The notes under the pieces: generated by a model
The model's input: the letters and a program-made list of their open reading frames with translations, nothing else
The model's database searches: none
What the model was told of the DNA's origin: nothing
Program-made: the position numbers and the translations under genes
Shown: one piece after another, positions 5,764-13,235 of the stretch
Layout of the letters: each line of letters begins with the position of its first letter
Position numbering within the stretch: the stretch's first letter is position 1
Source of the DNA: CAYLMG01 sp964568365
GTDB taxonomy: Bacteria > Planctomycetota > Phycisphaerae > Sedimentisphaerales > Anaerobacaceae
DNA: 14,395 nt
Assembly (NCBI GenBank): GCA_964568365.1
Contig: CAZMQF010000056.1
Span: forward strand, 1 to 14,395
Direction of reading: 5' to 3'

Positions 5764-7335
5764 ATGGCTAACAATGACTCGAAAAAATCTGCCATAGCGG
5801 GTATTGACCTTGGCACGACATTCTCGTCTCTGGCAGTGCTGAACGCTATCGGTAAGCCTGAAATTGTCCCGAATTCGGAGGGTGAAAGGCTTACTCCGTC
5901 GGCGATTTTCTTTGACGAGGAAAACTCAGGAGTTATTCGTGTAGGCCTTGAGGCAATTAACTGCCGACGCCTCAATCCCAAAAGGTCTGTGCGATGGGTG
6001 AAACGACATATGGGGGATGCTTCATATAGAATAAACATCGACGCCAGAGACTGGACTGCTGTCGAGCTCTCTGCGCTTATTCTAAAAAAACTCAAAGAGG
6101 ATTGCTCCGTTCAGAATTACCGGGTTCAGGATGTTGTTATTTCTGTTCCCGCCCACTTTGATGAAGTGAGGAGAAAGGCAACAATGGACGCCGGAGCTAT
6201 CGCGGGACTTAACGTTATCGGCATTGTCAATGAACCCGTAGCTGCCGCTCTGTATTATACCACCAACTGTACCGTCTTCGGTAATGTGCTCGCCTACGAC
6301 CTTGGTGGAGGCACCTTCGATGTCACCATAATGGATGTGAAAGACCATAAGATGGACATTATTTGTTCGCAGGGTGACCATGAACTCGGAGGAATCGACT
6401 TCGATAAAAAAATTCTTGAAATCCTCGAGCAGAAATACAAAGACAAGTTCGCAGCAGAACTAATTAGTTCCGAAGAGGAAAGGGCAAAATATGAAGACGA
6501 GGCTGAAGACATTAAAAAGACGCTCTCGAGGAGAAAAGCTTCGAAAAATATAATCTACGGTGAAGCCGGTAGTATGAAAATTGAAATTACGCGTGAAATG
6601 TTTGAGGATGCAATCTCGCCTCTTATCTCGCGAATCGGTATTATGCTCGAGGTCGCTCTCGAAGAAGCAAAACTTAAACCATCACAGATTGATAAGATTC
6701 TGCTCGTTGGCGGAAGCAGCAGAATCCCCGTCGTTCAGCAGCGGCTTGAAAAAATGTTTGGTTTTAAACCTGAAATTGCCGTTAATGTCGACGAATGTGT
6801 TACTCTCGGAGCAGCTATCCACGCTGGATTGACCCTTGCAAGAGAAAATCCCGACGCCTTGCCCGCCGGTATTGCTACAGGCCTGAAGCATATCAGACTT
6901 ACAGATGTTTGTAATCACAGCTACGGCACTATCTGCGCTCCCATAGATAAAAAAACAGGAAAAAGGGTAGTTGAAAATCGTATAATTTTGGAGAAGAACA
7001 CTCCCTTGCCCTGTCAGGTGGCTAAAACTTTCTATACTGTTTCCGAGGGACAGACCGAGCTGGAGATAACCATCACGCAGGGCGAAGACTCCGATGTCAA
7101 ATTCGTTAATAGAATCGCGACGCACAAACTGAAGCTGCCGCCGGGCAGACCTGCTGAATGTCCAATAAAGGTTACTTATAGCTACGATGTAAACCAGAGA
7201 ATGCACTGTTATTTTGAGGATGTCCAGTCAGGCAGAGCTGTCGAGGTGAAATTTTCTCTCGATAGGCAGGGAGATATGAAGCAGCAGGATTTAAAGGAAA
7301 AAGCCGAGCATCTGCGTTCAGTTAAAGTCCAGTAA
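5764..7335 (+). CDS. DnaK-like Hsp70 chaperone with shortened C-terminus
   Basis: This Hsp70-family ATPase binds exposed hydrophobic peptides in an ATP-controlled cycle. The nucleotide-binding domain (about 10-370) is intact: phosphate-1 GIDLGTT (13-19), phosphate-2 DLGGGTFD (179-186), ELGGIDFD, and the adenosine motif LLVGGSSRIP (313-322). The interdomain linker is divergent, LTDVCNHSYG (379-388), where DnaK has the DVTPLSLG pattern. A beta-type substrate-binding domain runs to about 505. The protein ends at 523 residues, against about 600-640 for DnaK, so nearly all of the helical lid is absent. GGGGGA at 5750-5755 fits the ATG. It lies between a GrpE-like and a TerB/J-like gene, which implies a dedicated three-part machine. 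It is probably not the housekeeping dnaK; HscC-like and planctomycete Hsp70 paralogues are the closest comparison I can offer. Confidence 0.9.
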   Translation: MANNDSKKSAIAGIDLGTTFSSLAVLNAIGKPEIVPNSEGERLTPSAIFFDEENSGVIRVGLEAINCRRLNPKRSVRWVKRHMGDASYRINIDARDWTAVELSALILKKLKEDCSVQNYRVQDVVISVPAHFDEVRRKATMDAGAIAGLNVIGIVNEPVAAALYYTTNCTVFGNVLAYDLGGGTFDVTIMDVKDHKMDIICSQGDHELGGIDFDKKILEILEQKYKDKFAAELISSEEERAKYEDEAEDIKKTLSRRKASKNIIYGEAGSMKIEITREMFEDAISPLISRIGIMLEVALEEAKLKPSQIDKILLVGGSSRIPVVQQRLEKMFGFKPEIAVNVDECVTLGAAIHAGLTLARENPDALPAGIATGLKHIRLTDVCNHSYGTICAPIDKKTGKRVVENRIILEKNTPLPCQVAKTFYTVSEGQTELEITITQGEDSDVKFVNRIATHKLKLPPGRPAECPIKVTYSYDVNQRMHCYFEDVQSGRAVEVKFSLDRQGDMKQQDLKEKAEHLRSVKVQ

Positions 7336-7349
7336 TACAACAGCAAAAA

Positions 7350-8489
7350 ATGCAAGTCGAAGGATTTGAACAACTTAAGTCCTGGATCTGGGGCAAATTA
7401 AAAGGCACCGGTCTGTTTGAGCATCACCGGCCGGAAAATCAACTTGACTGTTCTGTGTCACCGGCTGCCGAAAACCATCAGCAAAAACAAAAAGATGGCT
7501 TTGTCGTTAAAATCAAGGGCTCAATCCGTGCGCCCAAAGACCGCCGACACACCGTCGCGCAAATTGTCATCACTGATGTTACTGATGGAATCTCCAAAGC
7601 AAAACCGGCCCATAGCAGTCTCGAGAGATGGCAAATGAACGATTCATCTGTTTTTTGTTATTCAACTGAGCTCGGCAGACTGCCAAAGGCTGTTACAAAA
7701 CTTGCAGACTGGATAACTGTCGCAAAGATTAACGCTGATTGGCTCACTTTGCCCAGAAGAGGAAAAAGAGATTTGCTGCTCGTCGTTTCAATTCTTGCAG
7801 GCAAAAGCGGCGAGAAAATTGCTTCGACATATTGCAATTTCATCTACGAAAACTCAGCGTTGGGTTATGTTGATCTGCAGGAAAACATTGAGCATGCAAA
7901 GATTCTCGCTATAACGCTGGCCTTCGCTGTTGCTATTGCAGATAATGACCTCGCTGATTGTGAGCTTGAACTTATAAAGAGCTGGGCTCAAACAAACATC
8001 GCTGCCTTTAATGAATCCAACAGGTCAAAACGACGACTTGAAAAGGCGTTAAACAGGACTGTCAGCCTTCTCAACCAGGGCCGGCAGATCGATATTCCCA
8101 GCGTCTGTTCAGAAATCGTCAGAATAGCTGTTCAGGAACAGCGACGCGATATCCTTCAGTTATGTATGTACGTTGCAAAGGCTACTGGTACTGTCACCGA
8201 AGGCAAATTTAACACTCTAAGTGACATCGCAGAACGCCTTGAAATTGACAAGGGACAGTTCTTTGCGATGACGGAAAGATTTTTGCCTCCGGACATATGC
8301 CAGGTTAAGGATATCGGCCTGCTCGTCGGAATCACCTCTGATATGACCAAAGACCAGGCTCGCGAGCGGCTTAACAAACAGTATAGAAAATGGAGCTCTC
8401 GCGTGACGAATTTTGACCCTGAAATTCGCCGGCAGGCTGCCTCAATGCTCAAATATATCGCAAAGGCAAGAAGGGAATATATAGAATAA
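7350..8489 (+). CDS. TerB-like protein with HPD-less J-like C-terminus
   Basis: This 379-residue protein begins 14 nt after the dnaK-like stop with no clear ribosome-binding site, so it depends on readthrough or coupling. Residues 50-165 look like a beta-rich domain. Residues 172-320 are helical: AKILAITLAFAVAIADNDL with CELELI is typical of TerB-like domains, and a second similar segment (about 245-300) follows. The last 48 residues have helix II/III spacing like a J domain (MTKDQARERLNKQYRKW, then EIRRQAASMLKYIAKARREY), but the turn reads SSRVTNFDP instead of containing HPD. TerB plus J is the layout of DjlA, a membrane J protein. Loss of HPD means it should not stimulate Hsp70 ATPase in the usual way, so it may be an adaptor or scaffold. 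Family assignment is moderate; the operon context strengthens it. Confidence 0.65.
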   Translation: MQVEGFEQLKSWIWGKLKGTGLFEHHRPENQLDCSVSPAAENHQQKQKDGFVVKIKGSIRAPKDRRHTVAQIVITDVTDGISKAKPAHSSLERWQMNDSSVFCYSTELGRLPKAVTKLADWITVAKINADWLTLPRRGKRDLLLVVSILAGKSGEKIASTYCNFIYENSALGYVDLQENIEHAKILAITLAFAVAIADNDLADCELELIKSWAQTNIAAFNESNRSKRRLEKALNRTVSLLNQGRQIDIPSVCSEIVRIAVQEQRRDILQLCMYVAKATGTVTEGKFNTLSDIAERLEIDKGQFFAMTERFLPPDICQVKDIGLLVGITSDMTKDQARERLNKQYRKWSSRVTNFDPEIRRQAASMLKYIAKARREYIE

Positions 8490-8530
8490 AAACTCAAAAG
8501 CTAAAGACTTAAAACTTAACACTCAACACT
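8490..8530. repeat. Low-complexity A/C-rich repeat between convergent genes
   Basis: The gap between the converging TerB/J-like and gamma-glutamyltransferase genes begins with degenerate units of the kind AAAACTCAAAAGCTAAAGAC, then AAAACTTAACACTCAACACT. No stem-loop plus T-tract terminator was found in either direction, although the following 40 bp are T-rich on the + strand. Confidence 0.35.
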
Positions 8531-8568
8531 ATTTCCGCCCTCCGTCTTTTTTGTTCTCTTTTTGATTT

Positions 8569-10266
8569 TTAATATCCTGCTGCCTGTCCATCTTTTCGGG
8601 ATTCTGATGCCCCGTAATATACTTTGTTTTTGTCATCTTTCATAATAGCCTGATATCCGCCGAAACCGCCGCGCGTTTTTTCAATCCTGTGCCCCATTTT
8701 TTTTAGAGCTTCGATTGTTTCCTGTTTGAATCCGCTTTCGAGGTATACCGTTCCGCCGCCGCTCATCTTTTCGCCCGTCGGCTGTGACGAGCCGCCGTGA
8801 CGGATTCGCGGTGCGTCGCCCGCTTCCTGAAGATTCATACCGAAGTCAATCATATTAATAATAATCTGAACGTGTCCCTGTGGCTGCATCGAACCGCCCA
8901 TAACACCAAAGCTAATAAACGGCTTGCCGTCTTTGGTTATAAAAGAGGGTATTATTGTATGGAAGGGACGCTTGTGCGGCGCGTAGCAGTTAAAATGTCC
9001 CTCTTCGAGTGTGAAAAGTTCGCCGCGGTCCTGCAGGATAAAGCCGAGTTTGCCCGGAGTCATACCTGAGCCCATACCGCGGTAGTTACTTTGTATCAAT
9101 GAGACCATATTACCTTGCCTGTCTGCGACCGTCAGATAAATAGTGTCACCATCTTCGGCAGTAACATCGCCTGCATCGTAAGCAAGGCCGGCCTTGTTCG
9201 GGTCAATAAGTTTTCGTCGCTCAGATGCATAGCCTTTTGAAATTAGTTCCTTTACAGGAATCTTATTAAAATCCGGGTCGGCGTAATATTTAGCTCTGTC
9301 CTCGAAAGCCAGTTTTTTGGCCTCAATGAAAAAGTGCAGGTGCTTTTCGCTGCCGAAACCGTATTTTTTCAGGTCATACCCCTCAAGGATATTCAGTATT
9401 TGAAGGGCTGCTATACCCTGTCCGTTCGGCGGCAGCTCCCAGATGTCATAGCCTCTGTAATTTGTCGAGACCGGCTTGACCCATTCGGATTTATGCTCAG
9501 CCATATCTCGGTATGATAGAAATCCACCATTTTCTTTCATATATTCCGCGATTTTTCTGGCGATTTCACCTTTATAAAAGACGTCCCTGCCCCCGTTGGC
9601 AATTTTTTCCAGAGTGTTGGCAAGATACGGATTCTTGAAAACATCGCCTTTGACCGGTGCCTTACCAGCCGGCATAAAAATCTGGGCAAAACCGGGATAA
9701 TCCTTAAGAGTGTTTACACTGCGTTGCCAGTAGTAGGCAATAAGCTCAGTGACGGGAAAGCCTTCTCGGCCGTATCGAATCGTCGGTTCTAAAATTTTTT
9801 TCATTGGTAATTTGCCGAATTTCTTATGCAGCTCGAACCAGCCGTCGACGCAGCCCGGCACTGATACAGGCAGTGGGCCGAGCGGCGGTATCTTCTCGAT
9901 ATTATTTTCCTTGAAATATTGAAGCGTTAGCGAATAAGGCGATCTGCCGCTGGCATTTAGGCCGTAAAGCTTCCCGCTTTTTGCGTCCCAGACTATAGCG
10001 AAGAGGTCACCGCCTATCCCGCAGCTTACCGGCTCGACCAGGCCAAGCATTGCATTAGCCGCTATTGCCGCATCAACCGCGTTGCCGCCTTTTTTCAATA
10101 TATCCAGCGCCACCTGTGTCGCTAATGGCTGAGAAGTGCATGCCATACCGTTTTGAGCGATGACTTCGCTTCTGCTCGCGAACTCCAGTCCCGTAATCCG
10201 GTCATAACCTGGAGCACTTGTGCAAATGACTATGGTCGTAAAAATGCAGAGAAACCTTTTTTTCAT
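8569..10266 (-). CDS. Gamma-glutamyltransferase family protein, exported
   Basis: This N-terminal nucleophile hydrolase family makes a precursor that cleaves itself into large and small subunits; members transfer or hydrolyse gamma-glutamyl groups, as in glutathione breakdown. The 565-residue product starts with a signal peptide (MKKRFLCIFTTIVICTSAPG). Family signatures include GGNAVDAAIAAN, EPVSCGIGGDLFAIVWD and GRSPYS. The probable catalytic threonine is T375 in GDTIYLTVADRQGNMVS, giving a small subunit of about 190 residues. The conserved SFGVMGGSMQPQGHVQ replaces the SPGGS motif of classical GGT, which places it in the YwrD-like branch, so glutathione may not be the substrate. I chose ATG 10266 over 10305 because AAGGGA lies 7 nt upstream and the predicted transcription start falls after 10305. 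It is a single gene, convergent with the Hsp70 operon. Confidence 0.88.
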   Translation of the reverse strand: MKKRFLCIFTTIVICTSAPGYDRITGLEFASRSEVIAQNGMACTSQPLATQVALDILKKGGNAVDAAIAANAMLGLVEPVSCGIGGDLFAIVWDAKSGKLYGLNASGRSPYSLTLQYFKENNIEKIPPLGPLPVSVPGCVDGWFELHKKFGKLPMKKILEPTIRYGREGFPVTELIAYYWQRSVNTLKDYPGFAQIFMPAGKAPVKGDVFKNPYLANTLEKIANGGRDVFYKGEIARKIAEYMKENGGFLSYRDMAEHKSEWVKPVSTNYRGYDIWELPPNGQGIAALQILNILEGYDLKKYGFGSEKHLHFFIEAKKLAFEDRAKYYADPDFNKIPVKELISKGYASERRKLIDPNKAGLAYDAGDVTAEDGDTIYLTVADRQGNMVSLIQSNYRGMGSGMTPGKLGFILQDRGELFTLEEGHFNCYAPHKRPFHTIIPSFITKDGKPFISFGVMGGSMQPQGHVQIIINMIDFGMNLQEAGDAPRIRHGGSSQPTGEKMSGGGTVYLESGFKQETIEALKKMGHRIEKTRGGFGGYQAIMKDDKNKVYYGASESRKDGQAAGY

Positions 10267-10306
10267 AGTAAAATCCCTTACAAGAATAAGAATTTTGCCG
10301 GCCATA

Positions 10307-10336
10307 ATTATAAAAACCTTCGGGTATTAAGTTCAA
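10307..10336 (-). promoter_or_regulatory. Sigma70-type promoter of the gamma-glutamyltransferase gene
   Basis: Read on the minus strand, TTGAAC (10336-10331, 4/6), an 18-bp spacer and a perfect TATAAT (10312-10307) precede the gene. Transcription should start near 10300, leaving a leader of about 33 nt that holds the AAGGGA ribosome-binding site (10279-10274). The rest of the gap up to the RRM gene (to 10546) shows no gene; it contains AGTTCA and TGAACT 6-bp arms about 25 nt apart. Confidence 0.6.
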
Positions 10337-10546
10337 CCTCTGTTTGTCGGTATTACCGCTGAACTCATAGAAGCTCTGTTGTAGGCTGATAAAGACAGGT
10401 AAGATAATATCAGGCTGTGTCTGTAAATCTATTTTGTGTATGTTATAACCGCTCCGCCCTTTCGACGAATCTCAGAGGAGACACTTTCTTGTATCACTGT
10501 AAAATACCTCACCTTAAAGTAATTTCAAAATGTCTGAATCTGATTG

Positions 10547-10879
10547 TCAGTATCGGCGTCCGCCGCCGCGCCTGTTGCCGGAGTCGCCGCGCCTGCTGCT
10601 GCCGCCGCGCCTGTTGAAGTTCTTCCTGCGATTAGAAGGTCGGGAATGAGCCTCGCTAACTGTGATATTCAGACCGTTCAGTTCTTTATTGTTCATACCT
10701 TCAATCGCATTTAACGCCTCTTGTTGCGAACGCATCATTACAAATCCAAACCCTCTTGACTCGCCGCTGAATTTATCCTTTATAATATTGACCGAATCGA
10801 CCTCTCCGAAAGCACCAAATGCCTCACGAAGCCCGTCTTCGTTAACATCAAGCGACAAGTTACCAACATAAATGTTCAT
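10547..10879 (-). CDS. RRM-domain RNA-binding protein with Arg/Gly-rich tail
   Basis: The 110-residue protein is a single RNA recognition motif followed by a basic tail. RNP2 is IYVGNL (3-8) and RNP1 is RGFGFVMM (42-49), with aromatic residues Y4, F44 and F46 positioned to stack on RNA bases. The fold ends near residue 79 (LNGLNITVSEA), and residues 80-110 are rich in Arg, Gly and Asn (RRGG-type units). Small proteins of this type occur in cyanobacteria, Bacteroidetes and planctomycetes and are often linked to cold or stress responses as RNA chaperones. The start is supported by AAGGGA about 9 nt upstream on the minus strand. No promoter or terminator was identified with confidence. It is probably monocistronic. 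Confidence 0.92.
   Translation of the reverse strand: MNIYVGNLSLDVNEDGLREAFGAFGEVDSVNIIKDKFSGESRGFGFVMMRSQQEALNAIEGMNNKELNGLNITVSEAHSRPSNRRKNFNRRGGSSRRGDSGNRRGGGRRY
10564..10616 (-). repeat. In-frame tandem repeat coding for NRRGG-type units
   Basis: The 14-bp unit CGCCGCGCCTG(T/C)TG occurs at 10564, 10585 and 10603, spaced by multiples of three (21 and 18 bp). On the minus strand each copy encodes Asn/Ser-Arg-Arg-Gly-Gly or a close variant in the tail of the RRM protein. Such repeats can expand or contract without a frameshift, changing tail length. Confidence 0.55.
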
Positions 10880-11230
10880 CTCGATTTCCCTTTCTAAATC
10901 TGGCCTTAACTGCCTGTATTTGTTATGGGCACAAATTGTCCCTGAAAATTAAAAATTTAAATTACAGAAATGATAATGAGAAGAGGCGAGGCGAATATTA
11001 ACTTTCGCTTGTCATGTTATTTTTTGGTGCCGCTTTCGTTTCTGTCAGAATCATTTCTTTTAAGTTTATTACTGTTATAATAATGCTTTTATAATGCCGA
11101 TGCAAGCATATTTTGTTTTTTCTAAATACAAATTTTTGATTTTCTCCGGCGGCTTTTACAGGCTGCTTATTAGCTTAAAGGCAATTGACCTATTGCAAAA
11201 CTGACTAAAACAGCGTATAAATTAATTGTT
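10880..11230. other. Divergent intergenic region between the RRM gene and ligA
   Basis: This 351-bp AT-rich gap separates two divergent genes. Next to the RRM start lies GGGCACAAATTGTCCC (about 10927-10942), an imperfect inverted repeat with ACAA/TTGT arms that could be an operator. The ligA side holds an extended -10 element. No ORF, tRNA or clear terminator was found. The leader of the RRM mRNA could be long, as for cold-shock genes, but no structure could be established by eye. Confidence 0.5.
11073..11081 (+). promoter_or_regulatory. Extended -10 promoter element for ligA-ribD
   Basis: TGTTATAAT matches the extended -10 form (TGnTATAAT) exactly. The -35 region upstream (about 11053-11058) is poor, which extended -10 promoters tolerate. 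A second TATAAT lies at 11090-11095. Transcription would begin near 11088, giving a leader of about 140 nt before ligA. Confidence 0.45.
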
Positions 11231-13234
11231 ATGGCAGAAGGTGTAAAAAAACAGATTGAGCGGCTCCGAAAAGAAATCCGAAGGCACGACTACCTTTATT
11301 ATGTCCTCAATCAGCCGAAAATAAGCGACCGCAGGTACGACAAGCTCTTTGCCGAGCTTAAAGAGCTTGAGAAAAAGCACCCTGAGTTAATCACAGCCGG
11401 CTCGCCTACCCAGCGGGTTTCCGAAAAACCGCTCGAAGCCTTCGTTAGTGTCCGCCACGCGGTGCCAATGCTCAGCATAGACAATACTTATAGCGACGAT
11501 GAGCTGCGAGAATTTGATAAACGTGTCGCCAAAACTCTCCAGAGCGAAGATTACGATTATGTCGTCGAGCTTAAAATCGACGGCCTGGCAATTAGCCTTC
11601 GATATGAGAAAGGCTCACTTGTTACCGCTGCTACGCGAGGTGATGGAACGACGGGCGATGATGTTACCAAAAATGTCAGAACTATAAAAGCTGTACCACT
11701 TGTCCTTGTAGACGCCGGCGAAGTGCCTGAAATCATCGAGGTTCGCGGCGAGGTCTATATGCCGACGAAATCTTTTATCGAGCTGAATCGAGTGCGTATC
11801 GAAGCAGGTGAGCCTGCCTTCGCAAATCCTCGTAACGCTGCAGCCGGCTCACTGAAACTGCTCGATGCCAGAATAACCGCGCAGAGAAATCTTTCCTTTT
11901 TTGCTTATTCAATCGGCGAGGTTTCAGAGCCTGTTGCTGCGGAGCACTGGCAGCTTTTGCAGAGATTTAAAAAATTCGGCCTGCCCGTTAATCCCAATAT
12001 AAAAAAAGCGAAAAATATTGACGAGGTCATCGATATTTGTCTAAGCTGGGCTGAAAAAAAATCGAAGCTCGACTATCAAATTGACGGTATGGTCATAAAA
12101 GTAAACCGGCTCGACCAGCACGGGCTGCTCGGCGCGACCGGCAGGGCACCCCGATGGTGCATTTCCTTTAAGTTCCCTGCGGAACAGGCGGAGACAAAAG
12201 TTGAATCTATCGCCGTTCAGGTCGGAAAAACCGGAACCCTGACACCCGTTGCAAACCTGACGCCTGTTCAGCTCGCCGGCACTACAGTCAAAAGAGCCAC
12301 CTTGCATAATTTTGACGAGGTCAGGCGCCTCGATGTAAGGGTTGGTGACACAGTTGTAATCGAGAAGGCCGGCGAGATTATCCCGCAGGTTATCGAAGTT
12401 AAAAAGAAACTAAGACCGCCGAACGCAAAGCCTTTCCAAATTCCGAAAAAATGTCCCAATTGCGGCGGAGATGTCCAAAAAGACGAAAACGGCGTTTACA
12501 TTCGCTGCATCAATCCTGATTGTTTTGGCCAGCTTAGGGAGCGGTTGAGATATTTTGCAGGCAGATCTCAAATGGACATCGAGCATCTGGGGACAGCCTT
12601 GATAGACCAGCTTGTCGATTCGGGTTTGGTCAGGAGCTTCGCAGATATCTATAAGCTGCAGAAGTCCGACCTTATAGATTTGGAAAGAATGGCCGAAAAG
12701 AGTGCACAAAACGTCATCGACGCAATAGAGGCGAGCAAGACTCAGCCGTTGTGGCGTCTCATTGCTGCTTTGGGTATCCGTCATATCGGCAGCGAGTCCG
12801 CACAGATTCTGGCAGATTATTTCGGCTCGCTTGATGCTTTAATGCAGGCCGATGTCCAAAAGCTCGAAGAAATCGAACAGATAGGCCCGACTATGGCCGA
12901 GAGCGTCTATCAGTATTTCAAGAAACCGGTTAATAGAAAAATCATTGACGAGCTGATTGACGCAGGCCTAAAACCAAAGCATCACAGAATAGAGCGTTCT
13001 GATAAACTGGCAGGTAAAACCATCGTTGTCACCGGCACACTTGAAAACTTCACTCGCCAGCAGGCAGAACAAGCGATAAAAGGGGCCGGCGGAAAATCAG
13101 CATCTTCTGTGAGTAAAAAAACAGATTTTGTTCTCGCCGGTGAAAATCCGGGCAGCAAGCTCGATAAGGCCAAACAGCTCGGCGTCAGGGTCATAAACGA
13201 AAAACAGTTCCTTGAAATGATTGGCAAAGCATAA
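11231..13234 (+). CDS. ligA: NAD-dependent DNA ligase LigA
   Basis: LigA seals nicks in duplex DNA during replication and repair using NAD+. At 667 residues it is of normal length with every domain present. The N-terminal Ia domain contains the YDKLF and SPTQRV motifs. The adenylation domain has its AMP-accepting lysine in LKIDG (K115) and the segments TRGDGTTGDDVT and RNAAAGSLK. The OB fold follows, then a four-cysteine zinc finger (C408, C411, C426, C431). The helix-hairpin-helix region includes LGIRHIG, and the BRCT domain runs from about 590 to 667 (KTIVVTGTLENFTR, GGKSASSVSKKTDFVL). ATG 11231 is favoured by the standard family N-terminus; no strong ribosome-binding site is seen. ribD starts one base after its stop. 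Confidence 0.97.
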   Translation: MAEGVKKQIERLRKEIRRHDYLYYVLNQPKISDRRYDKLFAELKELEKKHPELITAGSPTQRVSEKPLEAFVSVRHAVPMLSIDNTYSDDELREFDKRVAKTLQSEDYDYVVELKIDGLAISLRYEKGSLVTAATRGDGTTGDDVTKNVRTIKAVPLVLVDAGEVPEIIEVRGEVYMPTKSFIELNRVRIEAGEPAFANPRNAAAGSLKLLDARITAQRNLSFFAYSIGEVSEPVAAEHWQLLQRFKKFGLPVNPNIKKAKNIDEVIDICLSWAEKKSKLDYQIDGMVIKVNRLDQHGLLGATGRAPRWCISFKFPAEQAETKVESIAVQVGKTGTLTPVANLTPVQLAGTTVKRATLHNFDEVRRLDVRVGDTVVIEKAGEIIPQVIEVKKKLRPPNAKPFQIPKKCPNCGGDVQKDENGVYIRCINPDCFGQLRERLRYFAGRSQMDIEHLGTALIDQLVDSGLVRSFADIYKLQKSDLIDLERMAEKSAQNVIDAIEASKTQPLWRLIAALGIRHIGSESAQILADYFGSLDALMQADVQKLEEIEQIGPTMAESVYQYFKKPVNRKIIDELIDAGLKPKHHRIERSDKLAGKTIVVTGTLENFTRQQAEQAIKGAGGKSASSVSKKTDFVLAGENPGSKLDKAKQLGVRVINEKQFLEMIGKA

Positions 13235-13235
13235 A

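Noticed and set aside
6682..7206. 174-codon - strand frame
   Set aside because: It is a shadow of the dnaK-like gene; the + strand frame carries all the Hsp70 motifs.
10267..10305. 13-residue N-terminal extension of the gamma-glutamyltransferase (ATG 10305)
   Set aside because: The promoter's TATAAT overlaps this position, so the start would lie before the transcript; the internal ATG has a ribosome-binding site and a clean signal peptide.
10417..10617. 66-codon + strand frame rich in Arg and Cys
   Set aside because: Its end is antisense to the repeated tail of the RRM gene, and it has no initiation signal.
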